64,000 nt of DNA from contig JAVLUZ010000154.1 of assembly GCA_036768485.1 (NCBI GenBank), positions 26,658,996-26,722,995 of the forward strand, in the 5' to 3' direction. Below the pieces are notes generated by a model, which was not told where the DNA came from, did not search any database, and saw only the letters and a list, made by a program, of their open reading frames with translations. Of the stretch, positions 24,456-64,000 are shown piece by piece. Within the stretch, counting starts at the first letter, position 1. The number at the start of each line of letters is the position of its first letter. Both the position numbers and the translations under genes were made by a program. This DNA comes from Mermis nigrescens (taxonomy: Eukaryota > Nematoda > Enoplea > Mermithida > Mermithidae).

Positions 24456-26303
24456 GATTGTGCCTCAACACTCCCACCGTCTCAACATTCCCACTGTCTC
24501 AACACTCCCACTCGAATTCTCAACACTCCCACTGTCTCAACATTCCCACCGTCTCAACATTCCCACTGTCTCAACACTCCCACTCGAATTCTCAACACTC
24601 CCACTGTCTCAACATTCCCACTGTCTCAATATTCCCACTGTCTCAACACTCCCACTCGAATTCTCAACACTCCCACTGTCTCAACATTCCCACTGTCGCA
24701 ATGCTAAACGGGACCATATATGAGGATGAAGCGTCTGGGTGGGGTCTAGAGACCCCCTCTCGCCCAAGAATCTGGCGAACTTCCTAGAATGTTATCATTG
24801 ATACTTTTTGGGACTTGATCCCGTCTGGAGCCCCATAATTTTCACGCTGCCCATGCATGAACGGTAGATTTCCTTAAGGGCGATAAGATTTACAACCTTG
24901 CACATATTCCACTTCAGATATAGATTTTAGATATCACTTGATTAGTGAAAAGATCTCCGACCATGCACATATTCTACTTCAACGGATTAAGGATTTTACA
25001 GCCACGGATGCCACATGCCACTGTTTCGCAAATTTCAATGGCGAAGCTATTGTAATTAGTTAGCAAGATTTAATGTCATCAAAAAATACATGATGCAGGT
25101 ATCGCGAAATGCGTTTCATTTTTATCAACATGCGTGATGATAACAACGCTATATCCATTAACAGTTTAACCAAAAGAAGTTATGTTAAGTGAATTCAACC
25201 AAAGAAGCGATAAGAAGTAGCTTTTACTCATTGATATATCATACAAAAAGCGTTTAAAATTTTTTGTGAAAACTGTTCTCTCAGATGCATTTTGCTTAAT
25301 TTTGGTATCATACAAAGTATGTATATTATTGTATTTCGTGGACATCAGCTAACCATTAGTTTTTGAGGAAGATTCATGGCGTGCAATTATGCAGTAGTCG
25401 ATAACAGTGATGGCTAAACAAAGACTGCCAATTTTCTATTTGTATGTATCTAGTTACCTACTAGGACAATATTTATTTTGCACTATTGGCACATTATTTG
25501 GGGCAGGTAGATACATATGTATGTATGAAGTCAGTTGTGGACTCGGGTCGGGTGCATATAATCATACCATTGTTCCCTAAGAAAAAAGGCCATAAAAAAG
25601 AGGAAAAGTAATATCAAAAAATGCAACTGTATATGTATAATTAGTAAAAATGCAACTGTGTGTGTATAGCAAGTCCCAAAAAGTATCAATGATAACAATT
25701 CTAGGAAGTTTGCCAGATTCTTGGGCGAGAGGGGGTCTCTAGACCCCAACCGGATGCTTCATGCTCATATATGGTCCCGTTTAGCATTGCGACAGTGGGA
25801 ATGTTGAGACAGTGGGAGTGTTGAGAATTCGAGTGGGAGTGTTGAGACAAAGGGAATGTTGAGACAGTGGGAATATTGAGACAGTGGGACTGTTGAGAAT
25901 TCGAGTGGGAGTGTTGAGACAGTGGGAATGTTGAGACAGTGGGAATATTGAGACAGTGGGAGTGTTGAGAATTCGAGTGGGAGTGTTGAGGCAGTGGGAA
26001 TGTTGAGACGGTGGGAATGTTGAGACAGTGGGAGTGTTGAGAATTCGAGTGGGAGTGTTGAGAATTCGAGTGGGAGTGTTGAGACAGTGGGAATGTTGAG
26101 ACAGTGGGAATGTTGAGACAGTGGGAATGTTGAGACAGTGGGAGTGTTGAGAATTCGATTGGGAGTGTTGAGGCAGTGGGAATGTTGAGACGGTGGGAAT
26201 GTTGAGACAGTGGGAGTGTTGAGAATTCGAGTGGGAGTGTTGAGACAGTGGGAATGTTGAGACAGTGGGAATGTTGAGACAGTGGGAGTGTTGAGACGGT
26301 ACC
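24456..26303. mobile_element. Foldback element FB5 (GTCTCAACATTCCCACT repeat arms)
   Basis: It is flanked by GTCACAAG (24448-24455 and 26304-26311). The outer arms are arrays mixing GTCTCAACATTCCCACT units with CTCGAATTCTCAACACTCCC units (24469-24706; reverse complement 25787-26298, about twice as long). The arms continue inward as unique inverted repeats containing GCTAAACGGGACCATATATG and GGGTCTAGAGACCCC (to 24824 and from 25672). The core 24825-25671 is AT-rich and non-coding. The repeat-encoded SHSNSQHSH-like frames are artefacts. Confidence 0.82.
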
Positions 26304-26319
26304 GTCACAAGCAGACATG

Positions 26320-26585
26320 CTCGTGGGGTATTTGAGGTGTAACCCCTAGAATGGTAGAATGAGAAATTTTCTGGGAAAATGAAGCTAAAATGTGACAAAA
26401 AAACTTGATGAAAATGACAATTTTTTACAAAAGTGCTCCGAAATGATCGGAAACTTTGAAAATATGTAGTTTACTATTTTAACATTTATATTAGGTTTTG
26501 GGGCTATTTGGGCTCAAAAAATTTCTCTGGCTTGCTCATCGCACCGACTGACCCGTTAAACGGCCATGTTATGCATCTAGGTTAC
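26320..26585. repeat. Family G interspersed repeat
   Basis: It shares with copies near 33.8 and 57.6 kb the order GGGGT...CCCCTAGAAT, AAAAGTGCT, GGAAACT..., TTTGGGCTCAAAAA and a GGCCATGTTATGC end. It lies just upstream of the first PLCL exon. Confidence 0.55.
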
Positions 26586-26615
26586 ATCACAAGCACCAGA
26601 TTACCGATATTTGCC

Positions 26616-26624
26616 TATATAAAA
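26616..26624 (+). promoter_or_regulatory. Possible TATA box of the PLCL-like gene
   Basis: TATATAAAA lies about 140 bp before the first ATG of the PLCL-like frame. In such AT-rich DNA it may be chance. Confidence 0.2.
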
Positions 26625-26760
26625 CGTAGGAGATAGGTGAGAGGCTAGACACGCGAATGAGATAATGAATGACAAAAAACGAATATAATCTGGCTACAAT
26701 GATAATCATTCGCCAATACATTAATTACTGCATCAGTTAACGTTAATATTATTATTACCA

Positions 26761-54989
<28,229 letters not shown>

Positions 54990-55601
54990 GTGTTCTCGGA
55001 GTGGCCGCTCGCTTTTTTCTGCAAAAAGTACTGACCCCAGAACTTCTAATTTTATTGAAAACCACAGAAAATATGCTTTTTCAAGCGTTTTTGGTTACTG
55101 TTTGGTTCTAATTCAAAAAGTATCCATTTTTCGTCATTTTTTGGCTTTATCCTGTGCAGTTTGATCATTTTTCTGAGATTTTTTCAATGTTTTTATATAT
55201 GTAGGTAATAGACAGAAAGTCCATCATCTGAAACGTTGAGAAATTGTTTTTGACGTGTATCCATCATTTAAAACCCCAAAAAATATACCTCAGAAAAAGA
55301 TTGCGGTCTGAGCCCCCGTGGATTCCAAGTCGGTTATTCTATTGGGCGAAGATTTTTAGGCTTTAAAAAGAATTTTCGGAACCATCTGTGTTTTTGTATT
55401 GTACAAAGATTCTTTTAACGGATCATTTAGAGTGAAAATATTAAAAAATTAAGTAATTTTGTCCTTTGTTTGCCTCGGTAATGACAAAAATCGAGTTCAG
55501 TAAGACGATACAATTAAAATTTTCCGCCATTTCACGCCGGTTTAGTTAATTATTACGTTAATTGGGTATCGTTGTATGTACAAAGGAAATATGATCAAAA
55601 A
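54990..55601. other. Non-coding region after last recognised PLCL exon
   Basis: AT-rich DNA with fragments of interspersed repeats (around 55.25-55.55 kb) and no recognisable further PLCL exon or polyadenylation context I can support. Confidence 0.45.
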
Positions 55602-55887
55602 GGGATATGGAAAGTTCGTACCCCACTATTCGTTCCTCTTAATTCGTCCTCATCACGATTCCTACCCCACAGTTCGTCCTCATCACAATTCGTCCCTCAC
55701 AATTTGTCCTCACAATTCGTCCCCATCGCAATTCGTACATCACAATTCGTCCCTCACAATTCGTCCCTCACAATTCGTCCCTCACAATTCGTCCCCATCA
55801 CAATTCGTCCCTCACAATTTGTCCCCGCCACTATTCGTCCCCCACAATTCGCCCCTACAACTCGTCCCCGCCACTATTCATCCCCAC

Positions 55888-56337
55888 CAGTGTTTTTTTT
55901 GTACAAGGTCCGTTTGTATATGTACAAAGATGGTCCCTAAAAGTCTTTGTACATTTCGTACACACAAATTTTTGGGAACTATAATATGGTACAGAAGCGA
56001 TTTTAGTGTGGCAAAAACAGAGTTGTTCGACCTTTGGTTACGTATTTTAGCAATTTCTAGGTTTCTGAGGGCAAAATCAGTAATAATCGTCTCTAAAACG
56101 GCGCGAAGCGCCAAAAATTCGCATTTTTCCTTTCAAAATGCAATTTCTGAAATTATAAGAATATATAGAACACACAATTGCTCATTCATTCGGCGCGGAG
56201 CGCCGAGAGATTTTCGCGAATTTCGAACCTTTTTTGCAATTTTTGTCTTCCAAAAAATCTTTGTACATGTACAAAGACGGTCGCCAAAAGTCTTTGTACA
56301 TCGGGAAAATCTTAAGCCGAATACAAAAAAAACCGTG
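55888..56337 (-). mobile_element. hAT MITE, family F copy 3, inserted in the FB6 array
   Basis: CAGTGTTTTTTTTGTACAAG to ATACAAAAAAAACCGTG, with a perfect 8-bp TSD ATCCCCAC (55880-55887, 56338-56345). It contains CTTTGTACATGTACAAAG and GGCGCGAAGCGCC. Confidence 0.93.
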
Positions 56338-56965
56338 ATCCCCACCACGAATTTGTCCCCCTGATTCGCCCCTACAACTCGTCCCCGCCATACAATTCAT
56401 CCCAACCACAGTTCGTCCCCTTAAATTTTGTCCTGCCATAATTCGTCCCACTCCTAAATTCGTGAGCCCCGCATAGTTTTGCGTTCATTTGTATTGAATG
56501 AAAATCCCTTCGAGAATTTCGTCGTTACTACAGATCTACTTCGACGTTTTTTTAATATTTGTATTATCTTGATTCAAGTATATTATTATACCTATCTATC
56601 ATATGTGTTAATCTTGATTAGATGTAGGTATTGTTGATTAATGAGATGCAATCAGCTTAATGGCAATGTTTATCCGATTTTTCATTAAGAGGTTTTTGGT
56701 AGTCTCGGCGATTATGAATGATCTGAGCACAACTCTTGTAGAAACACATTATTGCTAGCCGAAACAAATAGCGTTAAAAAATCTTAAAAATAGGACGAAC
56801 GAAAAAGATTCTAAGACAGAATCTAAAATTCGAAATAGTAAGCGATGCCGCGTAGATAATCAATCACATTTCTTTGGCCATCTTGTTCAATGTGACGGAT
56901 TCGATTCGCAAGAACATCGCTAACAAGCTGATTCATACATGCATTTAGAGGGGTGAGGGGCAGAG

Positions 56966-57355
56966 GTGCACAAGGTCAGGGTCGGCAGGGATGCAATGCC
57001 TAAAATTCAAAACAGTTAATTTGACGTTTGCGATTTTATTTGTTGTTTGAACGATCAAAATGCTCAAAATAGCCTCTAAATTGTTTTTTCGTGGTAATAT
57101 CACATTTTGAAAGCATTTTCAGTCATTTTGACAGCATTATATCACTTGTAACATTAAAAATGCAAACATTTATCATTTTTTGGCGCTTTTTGAGTAAAAG
57201 TACCAAAAGTACTAATCTGACGCGAAGCGCTGGAAAAATTTTGACGTTTTACTGCTTTTGACCTAAAAAACAATGCAAAAGACGTTCCATCGGCTCAAAA
57301 TCGCCTAACAGTACCTGTCCGGCTGACCCTTCAGGGGTAATACTCCTCTCACCCC
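56966..57355 (+). repeat. Family J repeat, head-to-head pair, left
   Basis: Begins GTGCACAAGGTCAGGGTCGG and ends CCCCTATGTGCATGTATGG. An internal GACGCGAAGCGC motif lies near 57220. Confidence 0.75.
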
Positions 57356-57361
57356 CTATGT

Positions 57362-58012
57362 GCATGTATGGTGAGGGGGTATTATACACTGCTGAAGGGT
57401 CAGCCAGACTGCTACTGTCCGACGATTTTGAGATGACGGGACGTTTTTTGTATCATTTTTGAGGCCAAAATAAGTTTTTCAGCGCCGGATTAGTACTTTC
57501 AGGTACTTTTTACCAAAAAGCGCCACAAATTGATTAATTTCTGTATTTTTTAATGTTAAAAGTGATATATTGTAGTCAAAACCAGATTTGCATGTGGGGA
57601 TTGGGGGTCCTGGACCCCCAAAATGGAAAAATGGAAAATTTCGTGGGGAAAATGAGTCGAAATGAAGGCCAAAAACGGATGAAAATTGAAAATTTTCTCC
57701 AAAAGTGCTTCAAATCAACCGAAAATGTGTAGTAAGGTAGTTTTAACGCTATTCTAGTCATTTTGGCCCAAAAAAGCTCAATTTTAGACCCCTCGATCGG
57801 CTGACCTCCCCAGGTCGGCCATTCTGTGCACCTTTAGTCGAAACTGTCTAAAATTCTTTAAGAATACAAAATTATCAGGAAATGCGTTTTAAAGGCTATT
57901 TTGACCATTTGATCGTTTAAACAACAAATTCGTTAACGTTAAATTTACTGTTTTGGATTTCTGAGATTTTACCTAACCCCCCACTCCCTGCTGACCCTGA
58001 CCTTGTGCACCT
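57362..58012 (-). repeat. Family J repeat, head-to-head pair, right (interrupted)
   Basis: The reverse complement of the left copy, ending CTGACCCTGACCTTGTGCAC. A family G repeat (57575-57830) is inserted into it. Confidence 0.72.
57575..57830 (+). repeat. Family G interspersed repeat nested in family J
   Basis: GATTTGCATGTGGGGATTGG, then AAAAGTGCTTCAAATCAACC and CATTTTGGCCCAAAAAAGC, ending GGTCGGCCATTCTGTGCACC. Confidence 0.65.
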
Positions 58013-58658
58013 ATGAGCTTATTGCATCTCAAATCACTATAATTTATAATCTACTTTTGTTCAGCGCATAGATATACTAAAATAATTAGGTAGAATAATA
58101 GACTTATATGAAAATTATACGAGTACCTATGAAAAGGCAGCAAATCATTTATAGGAACTACAAAATTCTTCGAAAGGGATTTTCATCATGTAAATGAAAA
58201 ATGCGTTCTAGGGGACGAATTGTGGCGGGGACAAATGTGGGGGGGGCGAATTGTGGGGACAAATTGTGTGGTACGAACCTTCCGCAAAGCGAACAGAAAA
58301 GACTGCTCCCAAGACCCAGCGCAATCCGTCGATTACTTATTCATTTGTCATTCTTTCGATCTATACTTTAAAGTTTAAGTATGAAATTTAATATCTTATC
58401 ACAGATTGACTTTTTCCACTTCGAATTATAAAGAATTGGAAGGTTATTTTATTTTCTTTCATTTAACCTCCCCAAAAATTCTTGACTATGTCGAGCGTAA
58501 TTTTTGTTTATATGGGTATAGCGGATAGTTAGTTGTCACCATACCTGGGCATGGGGGTTTGGGGGTATGCACCCATCAGAAACCAAAATACCCCCACCAT
58601 AATTCTATTTTTGAAAATTTTTTTTCGCAATTTTTTGATGCCAATGGATAGTGTTCGA

Positions 58659-61084
58659 TAGGGATGCAACGGGTACCCGAATCGAACCCGAATACTCTAG
58701 GTACCCGAACAAAATTCAGGGCCGAACCCAAATCCCAACCCGAATAAAGTGAACTTGACTACTCGAACCCGAACCCGAGACAGTATGCTTAACTACCCGG
58801 AGCTTGAAGGTTTATGGATTTCATTCGGGTTTATTCGGGTATTTAAGCTCCAAAATCCATTTTTAAGCTCCAAAATCCCATTACTGTCAAAGATTCAAAA
58901 ATTTTCAGCTTTTTGCGCCGTTTTCCGTTTGCAACAAACCTAAAACGCTGAATTTCATGTAGTTATCAAGTGCACATTAATGGCAGTGTAATTAAATTAG
59001 TTTTATTTCAATCGATTCGCGTGAATTTTTACTAAAAAACGACTGCCAAATGATATCATGTAAAATGTAACCTTTCTTCTTTGGTCATGATTAAACTTGG
59101 TTTCAATCAAATTAAACTTCACGAACAACAATTTTCGGCAGCACATCATAGAGGAGGGTGAGGTATTACCCCTTTGGGCAATGAACTCAAGTCACTGACG
59201 AACTACATTTGGTGAAAACCTTTCGAATTTGTTGAGCTCAGTTTCTACCATACTACTTGGAAAAGTGCGTAATTATTAGAATTTCATGAAGTGATACAGT
59301 ATTTTGGAATGAAAGCAATGGTAAATGAACAAACTATTTCTATAAAACATGCACGTAACAGCTCAAATTTTTGAAGGAGGATGTCCTCAACATGCCTTTC
59401 TTAACGGCACCCGCAATTTTAGTTGGGGTCCCTGGCCATTTTTTGAAGAAGGGGAGAGGTTTGCGACTCCAATTTTGAGCCAGAAATGGCAAAAATACCT
59501 AAGAATAGCCAGAAAACGCAAGTTTTCGCCAAAAAAATGGATGAGGAGGTCAAAAATTTTCTGACTTTGAAGTTGGTTCAGGGCCTAAAAGCGTTGGTGG
59601 GGAATGCCGCGCAACCTACGTTTATGTTACTCCAGTCATTTTGGGGAGGGTAAGCGGCTCCGATTTTGTGCAAAAATTATGGCAAGCCATCTAAAGAAAT
59701 AGCCAACAAGCGCAATTTCGCTAAAAATGGGGAGGTGGGCCAATTTTGGCGGTGAGGCTGTAGGGAGGACATCCAACCTGAGTCGGGAATTCCCCAGCAC
59801 CTGTTACACGTCTGGTTTTCGGCCATTTGGGGGGGGGGTAAATGACAAATGTTTGCTTTCAGGAAATCATAAAAAAGGCACCTGAAAATGCCCAAAAAAT
59901 TTGCGGGTTTTCGCCAAAAAAATCGATTTCCGGTTCGTGCATTGTATTTTTGATTTATCTTTATACATTTTGAAATACTTTCTGGGCCAAAGTGATAGTA
60001 ATTTTAACCTTTTTTGGTGAAATTTTAAAAATTTCGAGCGCTTCGCGCAAAATATCACTAATATACTGTATTTATTTTCAAATTTGATAAATACTCCAAA
60101 ATCAATGTTTGTGCAATATAGGCATCTTTATGCAGATTCAAATATCTTTTATTATCTCTTCTACTGTTTTTAAAAATTTCATGCAAAAATAAGTACTGTT
60201 TAATACTTTGCACATTTTTATAATGATGAAAAATTGACAGTTGCTCCGATATTACGTCGGATTTATAAGCGCAGTGGTGTAGTACAGATTTGATTGACAT
60301 TTATTTCTTTAATATTTATGATTTTTGTAGTACAAGTTGTTTTAGCTATTCAGTCCGATTTTTATGTAATGTGATTATCAAAAATACAAAATAATAAGCC
60401 TTTCGCGCCAGACAATATTATAAAACAAATTCAGGTCAAATCGTCATTTGGACTTCTTTATGTGGTGCGGGTGCACTGGTATTATAAAAATTTGTATTTA
60501 ATAATATTTTTATATAATACATCTACAAAAACGTCTAAATAAATTCAAAATTTTCCGGAGATCTTTATACATGCCACAAAGAGCTCGTACAAAAAAATCG
60601 TGTCGGCTAATAATAATAATACACAACTTATTCACTAAAATACTATTTTAGGATTTCACCCCTCTCTCAACTCTGGACCTTAGGAAACTATGTTCGGCAG
60701 TTTCTCCAAGCAAGCGATTTCGCGTGGGCTCATATCAAAAGTACTTGTTAATGTTATTTGTAGGTGTATATCAGACACAACACACACAGCGCTACCTCTG
60801 TTGTTAGCGTTCTTGCACAGTGAGAGGAGGAAGGAAAATCACTAGATACTTGAGTGAAACATATTTTTCAGACATCTAATAATTATAAAAATTGTAACAT
60901 CTGGCTTACATGTACCTAAGAAATTCGCCATACACTGGTGTTCCTATATACTTACTGAAATACCCCTAACCCGAACCCGAACCCGAATAAATCGAAATGG
61001 ACTGCTCTGAACCCGAAGCCGAATAAACTAGGATAGACTACCCGAACCCGAACCCGAATACACCGTTACCCCGTTGCATCCCTA
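58659..61084. mobile_element. hAT-like element with ACCCGAA subterminal repeats, 2.4 kb
   Basis: TAGGGATGCAACGGGTA and CCGTTGCATCCCTA are inverted ends, flanked by a perfect 8-bp TSD GTGTTCGA (58651-58658, 61085-61092). Clusters of CCGAACCCGAA occur near both ends (58675-58790 and 60968-61062) in the same orientation. The interior includes a family C-like repeat (59347-59820) and AT-rich DNA. No transposase frame was found. Confidence 0.88.
59347..59820 (+). repeat. Family C-like repeats inside the 2.4-kb element
   Basis: ATGCACGTAACAGCTCAAAT starts one copy. Further GGCCATTTT and GGGGGAATTCC-type blocks recur to about 59820, suggesting two or three merged copies. Confidence 0.5.
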
Positions 61085-61928
61085 GTGTTCGATGAAAACG
61101 TCTGAAAATGGTGTTCTTTTCGCCATACCACCATTTTTTAAGGCCATTTTTGACCTTTCAAAAAATCTTACACCCAAATTTTGGTGCCACTACCTATGGT
61201 AGTCAGCATACATGGGTGTGTGGGATTTAGACCTTCTAAATCCGAGGCTTTCAGACTTCGATTGCTGCCCATATGTAGTCATCACATACCTATCAATTAA
61301 GAAAATGGAATATTAAGTAATATGTTTATATATAAGTATATACAATTAATATGTGTACATTATAAATATGGTTTACAAATACGTATATACGCACATAGTA
61401 GGTACACCTTATTTGATAACATCAATTTTCTGTCAAAATGACATTGATAATCAAGAAATTGGCTTTCGACTCCAACACATAAAATCTCACCAAGTTTGTA
61501 TGGACAACCTATTGAAAATTCGGTGTTAGTTTTGTCTGATCAATGTATAATTCTAGACATTCAACCCGTTGTGAAATACATCACTGTATACATTAAACGA
61601 AAAAATCACATACACGTTATCAAGCAGTCAAAGCGTCCAGCAACTGGACAATATTTCAAAAGCCTTGACAGAATATAAAAATGAAAAAATGAATCAGTAG
61701 TGTTCTCTTTCATTTCATAAAAATACTCAAATGGCACTGGAAGAATATGTATATTAAATTACATCTAATCAATACACAAAGATGGACTTGGAAAGTCTAC
61801 TATAGTAGGTAAAGATACAGTGAATGTACTTGAAAAATCATCCTAATATACTATACATACAAAATAACTACAATCCTTTATGTAACAAATCCTGGGACCG
61901 GTAACCGTTTATAGATCTGAGAATCCAT

Positions 61929-62119
61929 TCATTCAGCTGTGGCCTCAAAAACTGGTATAAACTCTTCGCAGTTAAACATCTTCCCGTTTCTGATCATTAG
62001 AAGATTTTCAGAGAAATTTTCAATAGATTCGACCACATGTTTCGGTCTACAAAGGACATCCACTAAGCCAGGTAAGCCTACCGGATACCTTTGCAAATGC
62101 CATTCAAATTCTTCCCATG
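61929..62119 (-). CDS. Possible terminal exon of an unknown gene
   Basis: A minus-strand frame after a candidate acceptor (TTAACAG|CATGG) reads WEEFEWHLQRYPVGLPGL, VDVLCRPKHVVESIENFSEN and FNCEEFIPVFEATAE, then stop. Amino-acid composition looks protein-like and unlike the AT-rich surroundings. I do not recognise it and found no partner exon. It could be a retrocopy fragment. Confidence 0.35.
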
Positions 62120-62704
62120 CTGTTAACAAACAATCTCGTAGATTTAGTTATTTCTTCTCCCAAAATTTTCTTTTCTTGTATGAATTCAGAGCAGCTCAGC
62201 ATTTCTAGTTTTTCTCATAAAATGGTTCTGCTGACTTGTTCTTGGCAATCTTCTTGGGCAAACATAGCCATTCCCTTTTATTGCTTTTCTGCATTGCTGG
62301 CTGGGCACATTAAAAATATCGACAGCTAACGCGTTCATTCAATACTAATCCTGATTTGAAGAAACTGGTTTGAATGAAACTAAATCAGTTATTAAAACAC
62401 ATCAAAGCTTCTTCCATATACATACTTTTGATCTGTTCAAATATTTTGTGAAACACATTTTCAAAGACTGTATTCTTTCAGATGTTTTATTGTTTTTGGA
62501 AGTCCATTTGTAGTTGCCCATTGATATGGTGTTTCCCTAGTCCCTCATATCCTGTGGTCGTGATTTAAGTATATTCTGTTGTTCCCGTCAGGCAGTTTTC
62601 TTTGGCATACCTACTTGGTCAGCAGGTGAGTAAATCGTTAAATGCTTGTGGGTAACATGCACAGCAGCAGCATTCAAAGGCAGGCTGGCTCATGTTCTTA
62701 GTCT

Positions 62705-62808
62705 GCCTGTCTCTCTCTCTCTCTCTGTCTGTCTGTCTCCCTCTCTCTCTCTCTCTCTCTTTCTCTCTCTGTCCCTCTCTCCCTCTCTCTCTGTCTCTCT
62801 CTCACACA
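62705..62808. repeat. CT-rich simple repeat
   Basis: (CT)n with CTGT interruptions, ending in CTCACACA. Confidence 0.95.
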
Positions 62809-63708
62809 AAATCTCAGACTGGCACCAGGTGGGCTGTATAAGGACAGACTGCAACTGATAGTGTCAAATCAGGCAAAATTAATCTTTTTGCATGTGATTG
62901 CAACATAATATTTGTTATTCTTAAATAAACTAAATTTCATTGTTAAGCTTGGCACTATATTATGTTACAACCAGATAATAATCAGATTTACATTGGCATT
63001 GAAACAATTGATGTTCTGAATAATATAATGATATATAATTTTATTGCATGTTTTGTGTGACTCATTCTGAACCATCTAGTTTCTGTTAAGGACTTTCATA
63101 TTGTCTGCCAGTGTTTTATAATCTCTTAGCATATGCCTTAAAGAAACCACAGAGCAGCAACCTTTATGTCAGATAAATTCGTTTGCTTTTGTCTCTCTGA
63201 ATTTCCTCCATTGAACTCTTGCCAATATCAGAGCAAATATTATTGTTTTGTCTTGGTTTTCAATTAATTTTTGTATGTTTAATTTGTTCTTGTCTTCTCA
63301 TCTGTTATATGATTTTCATTCATTGTATTTTCTGCCTAGTTTTGTGTGTCAGAGATAAAGTTTTCAATGTAGATTCAATCTGTTGGTTACTTCTTCTCAT
63401 TGTCTCGTCATGTCTTTTTGTCTGCCTGTTTGTCAATCTGCTGTCAGATGGCATAAATTTTGCAAAGTCTTCTGTGTCAGCAAACATTGTTTTCCTTCTT
63501 CTTCTGTTCTGATGTTATTAATTTTTGTTGCTTCTCTTTATCTGCATATTTTTGATCTTCATTCCATTATTGTGTAGTCTTGAAATGAATAACCTGCAGA
63601 TATTGATCCATTAGAATGTGTGGTGCTGACAACTGACAAATTTTCTCAGATATATATTTTATGCAATTTTGGCATAGTTGAGTAGCAGCCAGGCATTTGG
63701 CATCTCTG

Positions 63709-63873
<165 letters not shown>

Positions 63874-64000
63874 CTGTGCCGAGCCAATTGCTTAAACATA
63901 AGGTAGGTATCAACAGTTGGTCTGTCTTGAAAAGTGATAATGTTTTGGGCAGATTTACCTTCAAACTCAATTTCAAGCAAACCACAGATCTTGCTAATTC

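Larger units (their letters stand above)
55602..58290. mobile_element. Foldback element FB6 (ACAATTCGTCCC repeat arms)
   Basis: The left array at 55617-55887 and, after an inserted MITE, 56338-56460 has units such as CCTCACAATTCGTCC. The right array at 58203-58275 is the reverse complement. Ends GGGATATGGAAAGTTCG and (inverted) GCTTTGCGGAAGGTTCG resemble those of FB3. Flanks GATCAAAAA and GAACAGAAA match at seven of nine. The core contains two family J repeats. Confidence 0.65.
58540..61198. mobile_element. hAT MITE, family H copy 2, split by a larger element
   Basis: The left piece (58540-58658) starts CATACCTGGGCATGGGG. The right piece (61093-61198) ends GGTGCCACTACCTATG. Together they match the 53.0-kb copy in reverse orientation. 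Flanks GTTGTCAC and GTAGTCAG match at six of eight. Confidence 0.82.

Noticed and set aside
24469..26298. CRISPR-like array in FB5
   Set aside because: Units are contiguous or near-contiguous repeats without unique spacers, inverted at both ends of an element, in a eukaryotic genome.
25701..26398. Two overlapping 205-residue His/Ser/Asn-rich frames
   Set aside because: They arise from the FB5 minisatellite (17-23 bp units) read in two frames. The same happens at 24363-24787.
55572..56364. 262-residue frame rich in His/Ser/Pro
   Set aside because: It runs through the FB6 repeat array and an inserted MITE with TSDs, so it cannot be an ancestral gene.

Overview
This is eukaryotic, AT-rich, intron-rich and very transposon-dense DNA, most likely from an invertebrate animal. 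Introns are GT-AG with T-rich acceptors. The repeats are Penelope-like elements, many hAT-type non-autonomous elements with 8-bp target-site duplications (TSDs), and foldback elements. The only host gene I can identify is a phospholipase-C-related inactive protein (PRIP/PLCL family), which is animal-specific as far as I know. The sequence does not let me name the phylum.

1-23 kb: no host gene recognised. The main object is a 4.2-kb near-perfect palindromic element (3114-7350, 6-bp TSD). Each arm carries the same 210-codon C2H2 zinc-finger gene, both read outward from a central array of about seven nested hairpins. It is followed by a foldback element whose arms are arrays of a GACATTAGAGCGC repeat (9-bp TSD), a miniature inverted Penelope pair, a three-unit 120-bp tandem repeat, and three more foldback elements, each with its own short repeat (13.2-15.7, 17.9-18.7, 20.9-21.6 kb).

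23-26.5 kb: a 1-kb long-inverted-repeat element lies directly beside a 1.85-kb foldback element built from GTCTCAACATTCCCACT-type repeats.

26.7-55 kb: a PRIP/PLCL-like gene on the + strand. I could place 16 coding exons, almost all joined by compatible phases: an N-terminal PP1-docking-like motif, PH domain, EF-hand region, X box, acidic X/Y linker, Y box and C2 domain. Three catalytic positions of active PLCs are replaced, as expected for a scaffold rather than an enzyme. One junction (exon 8/9) is out of frame by one base, which suggests a frameshift or a sequence error. Introns are full of hAT-type MITEs. One MITE sits exactly at the start of the Y-box exon, and its TSD seems to have rebuilt the splice acceptor. 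The largest intron holds two nearly identical Penelope-like elements (RT plus GIY-YIG) head to head, and a hAT element between two (TA)n tracts. The 3' end of the gene is not found in the window.

55-61.2 kb: repeats only. These are a sixth foldback element interrupted by a hAT MITE, a head-to-head pair of another repeat, and a 2.4-kb hAT-like element with ACCCGAA repeats nested in a smaller MITE.

61.2-64 kb: the interspersed families stop. There are microsatellites ((TA)n, CT-rich) and one possible minus-strand terminal exon of unknown identity.

The best candidates for something undescribed are the palindromic twin zinc-finger element, the group of foldback elements that each carry a private minisatellite, and a GGCGCTTCGCGCC palindrome shared by otherwise unrelated repeat families.
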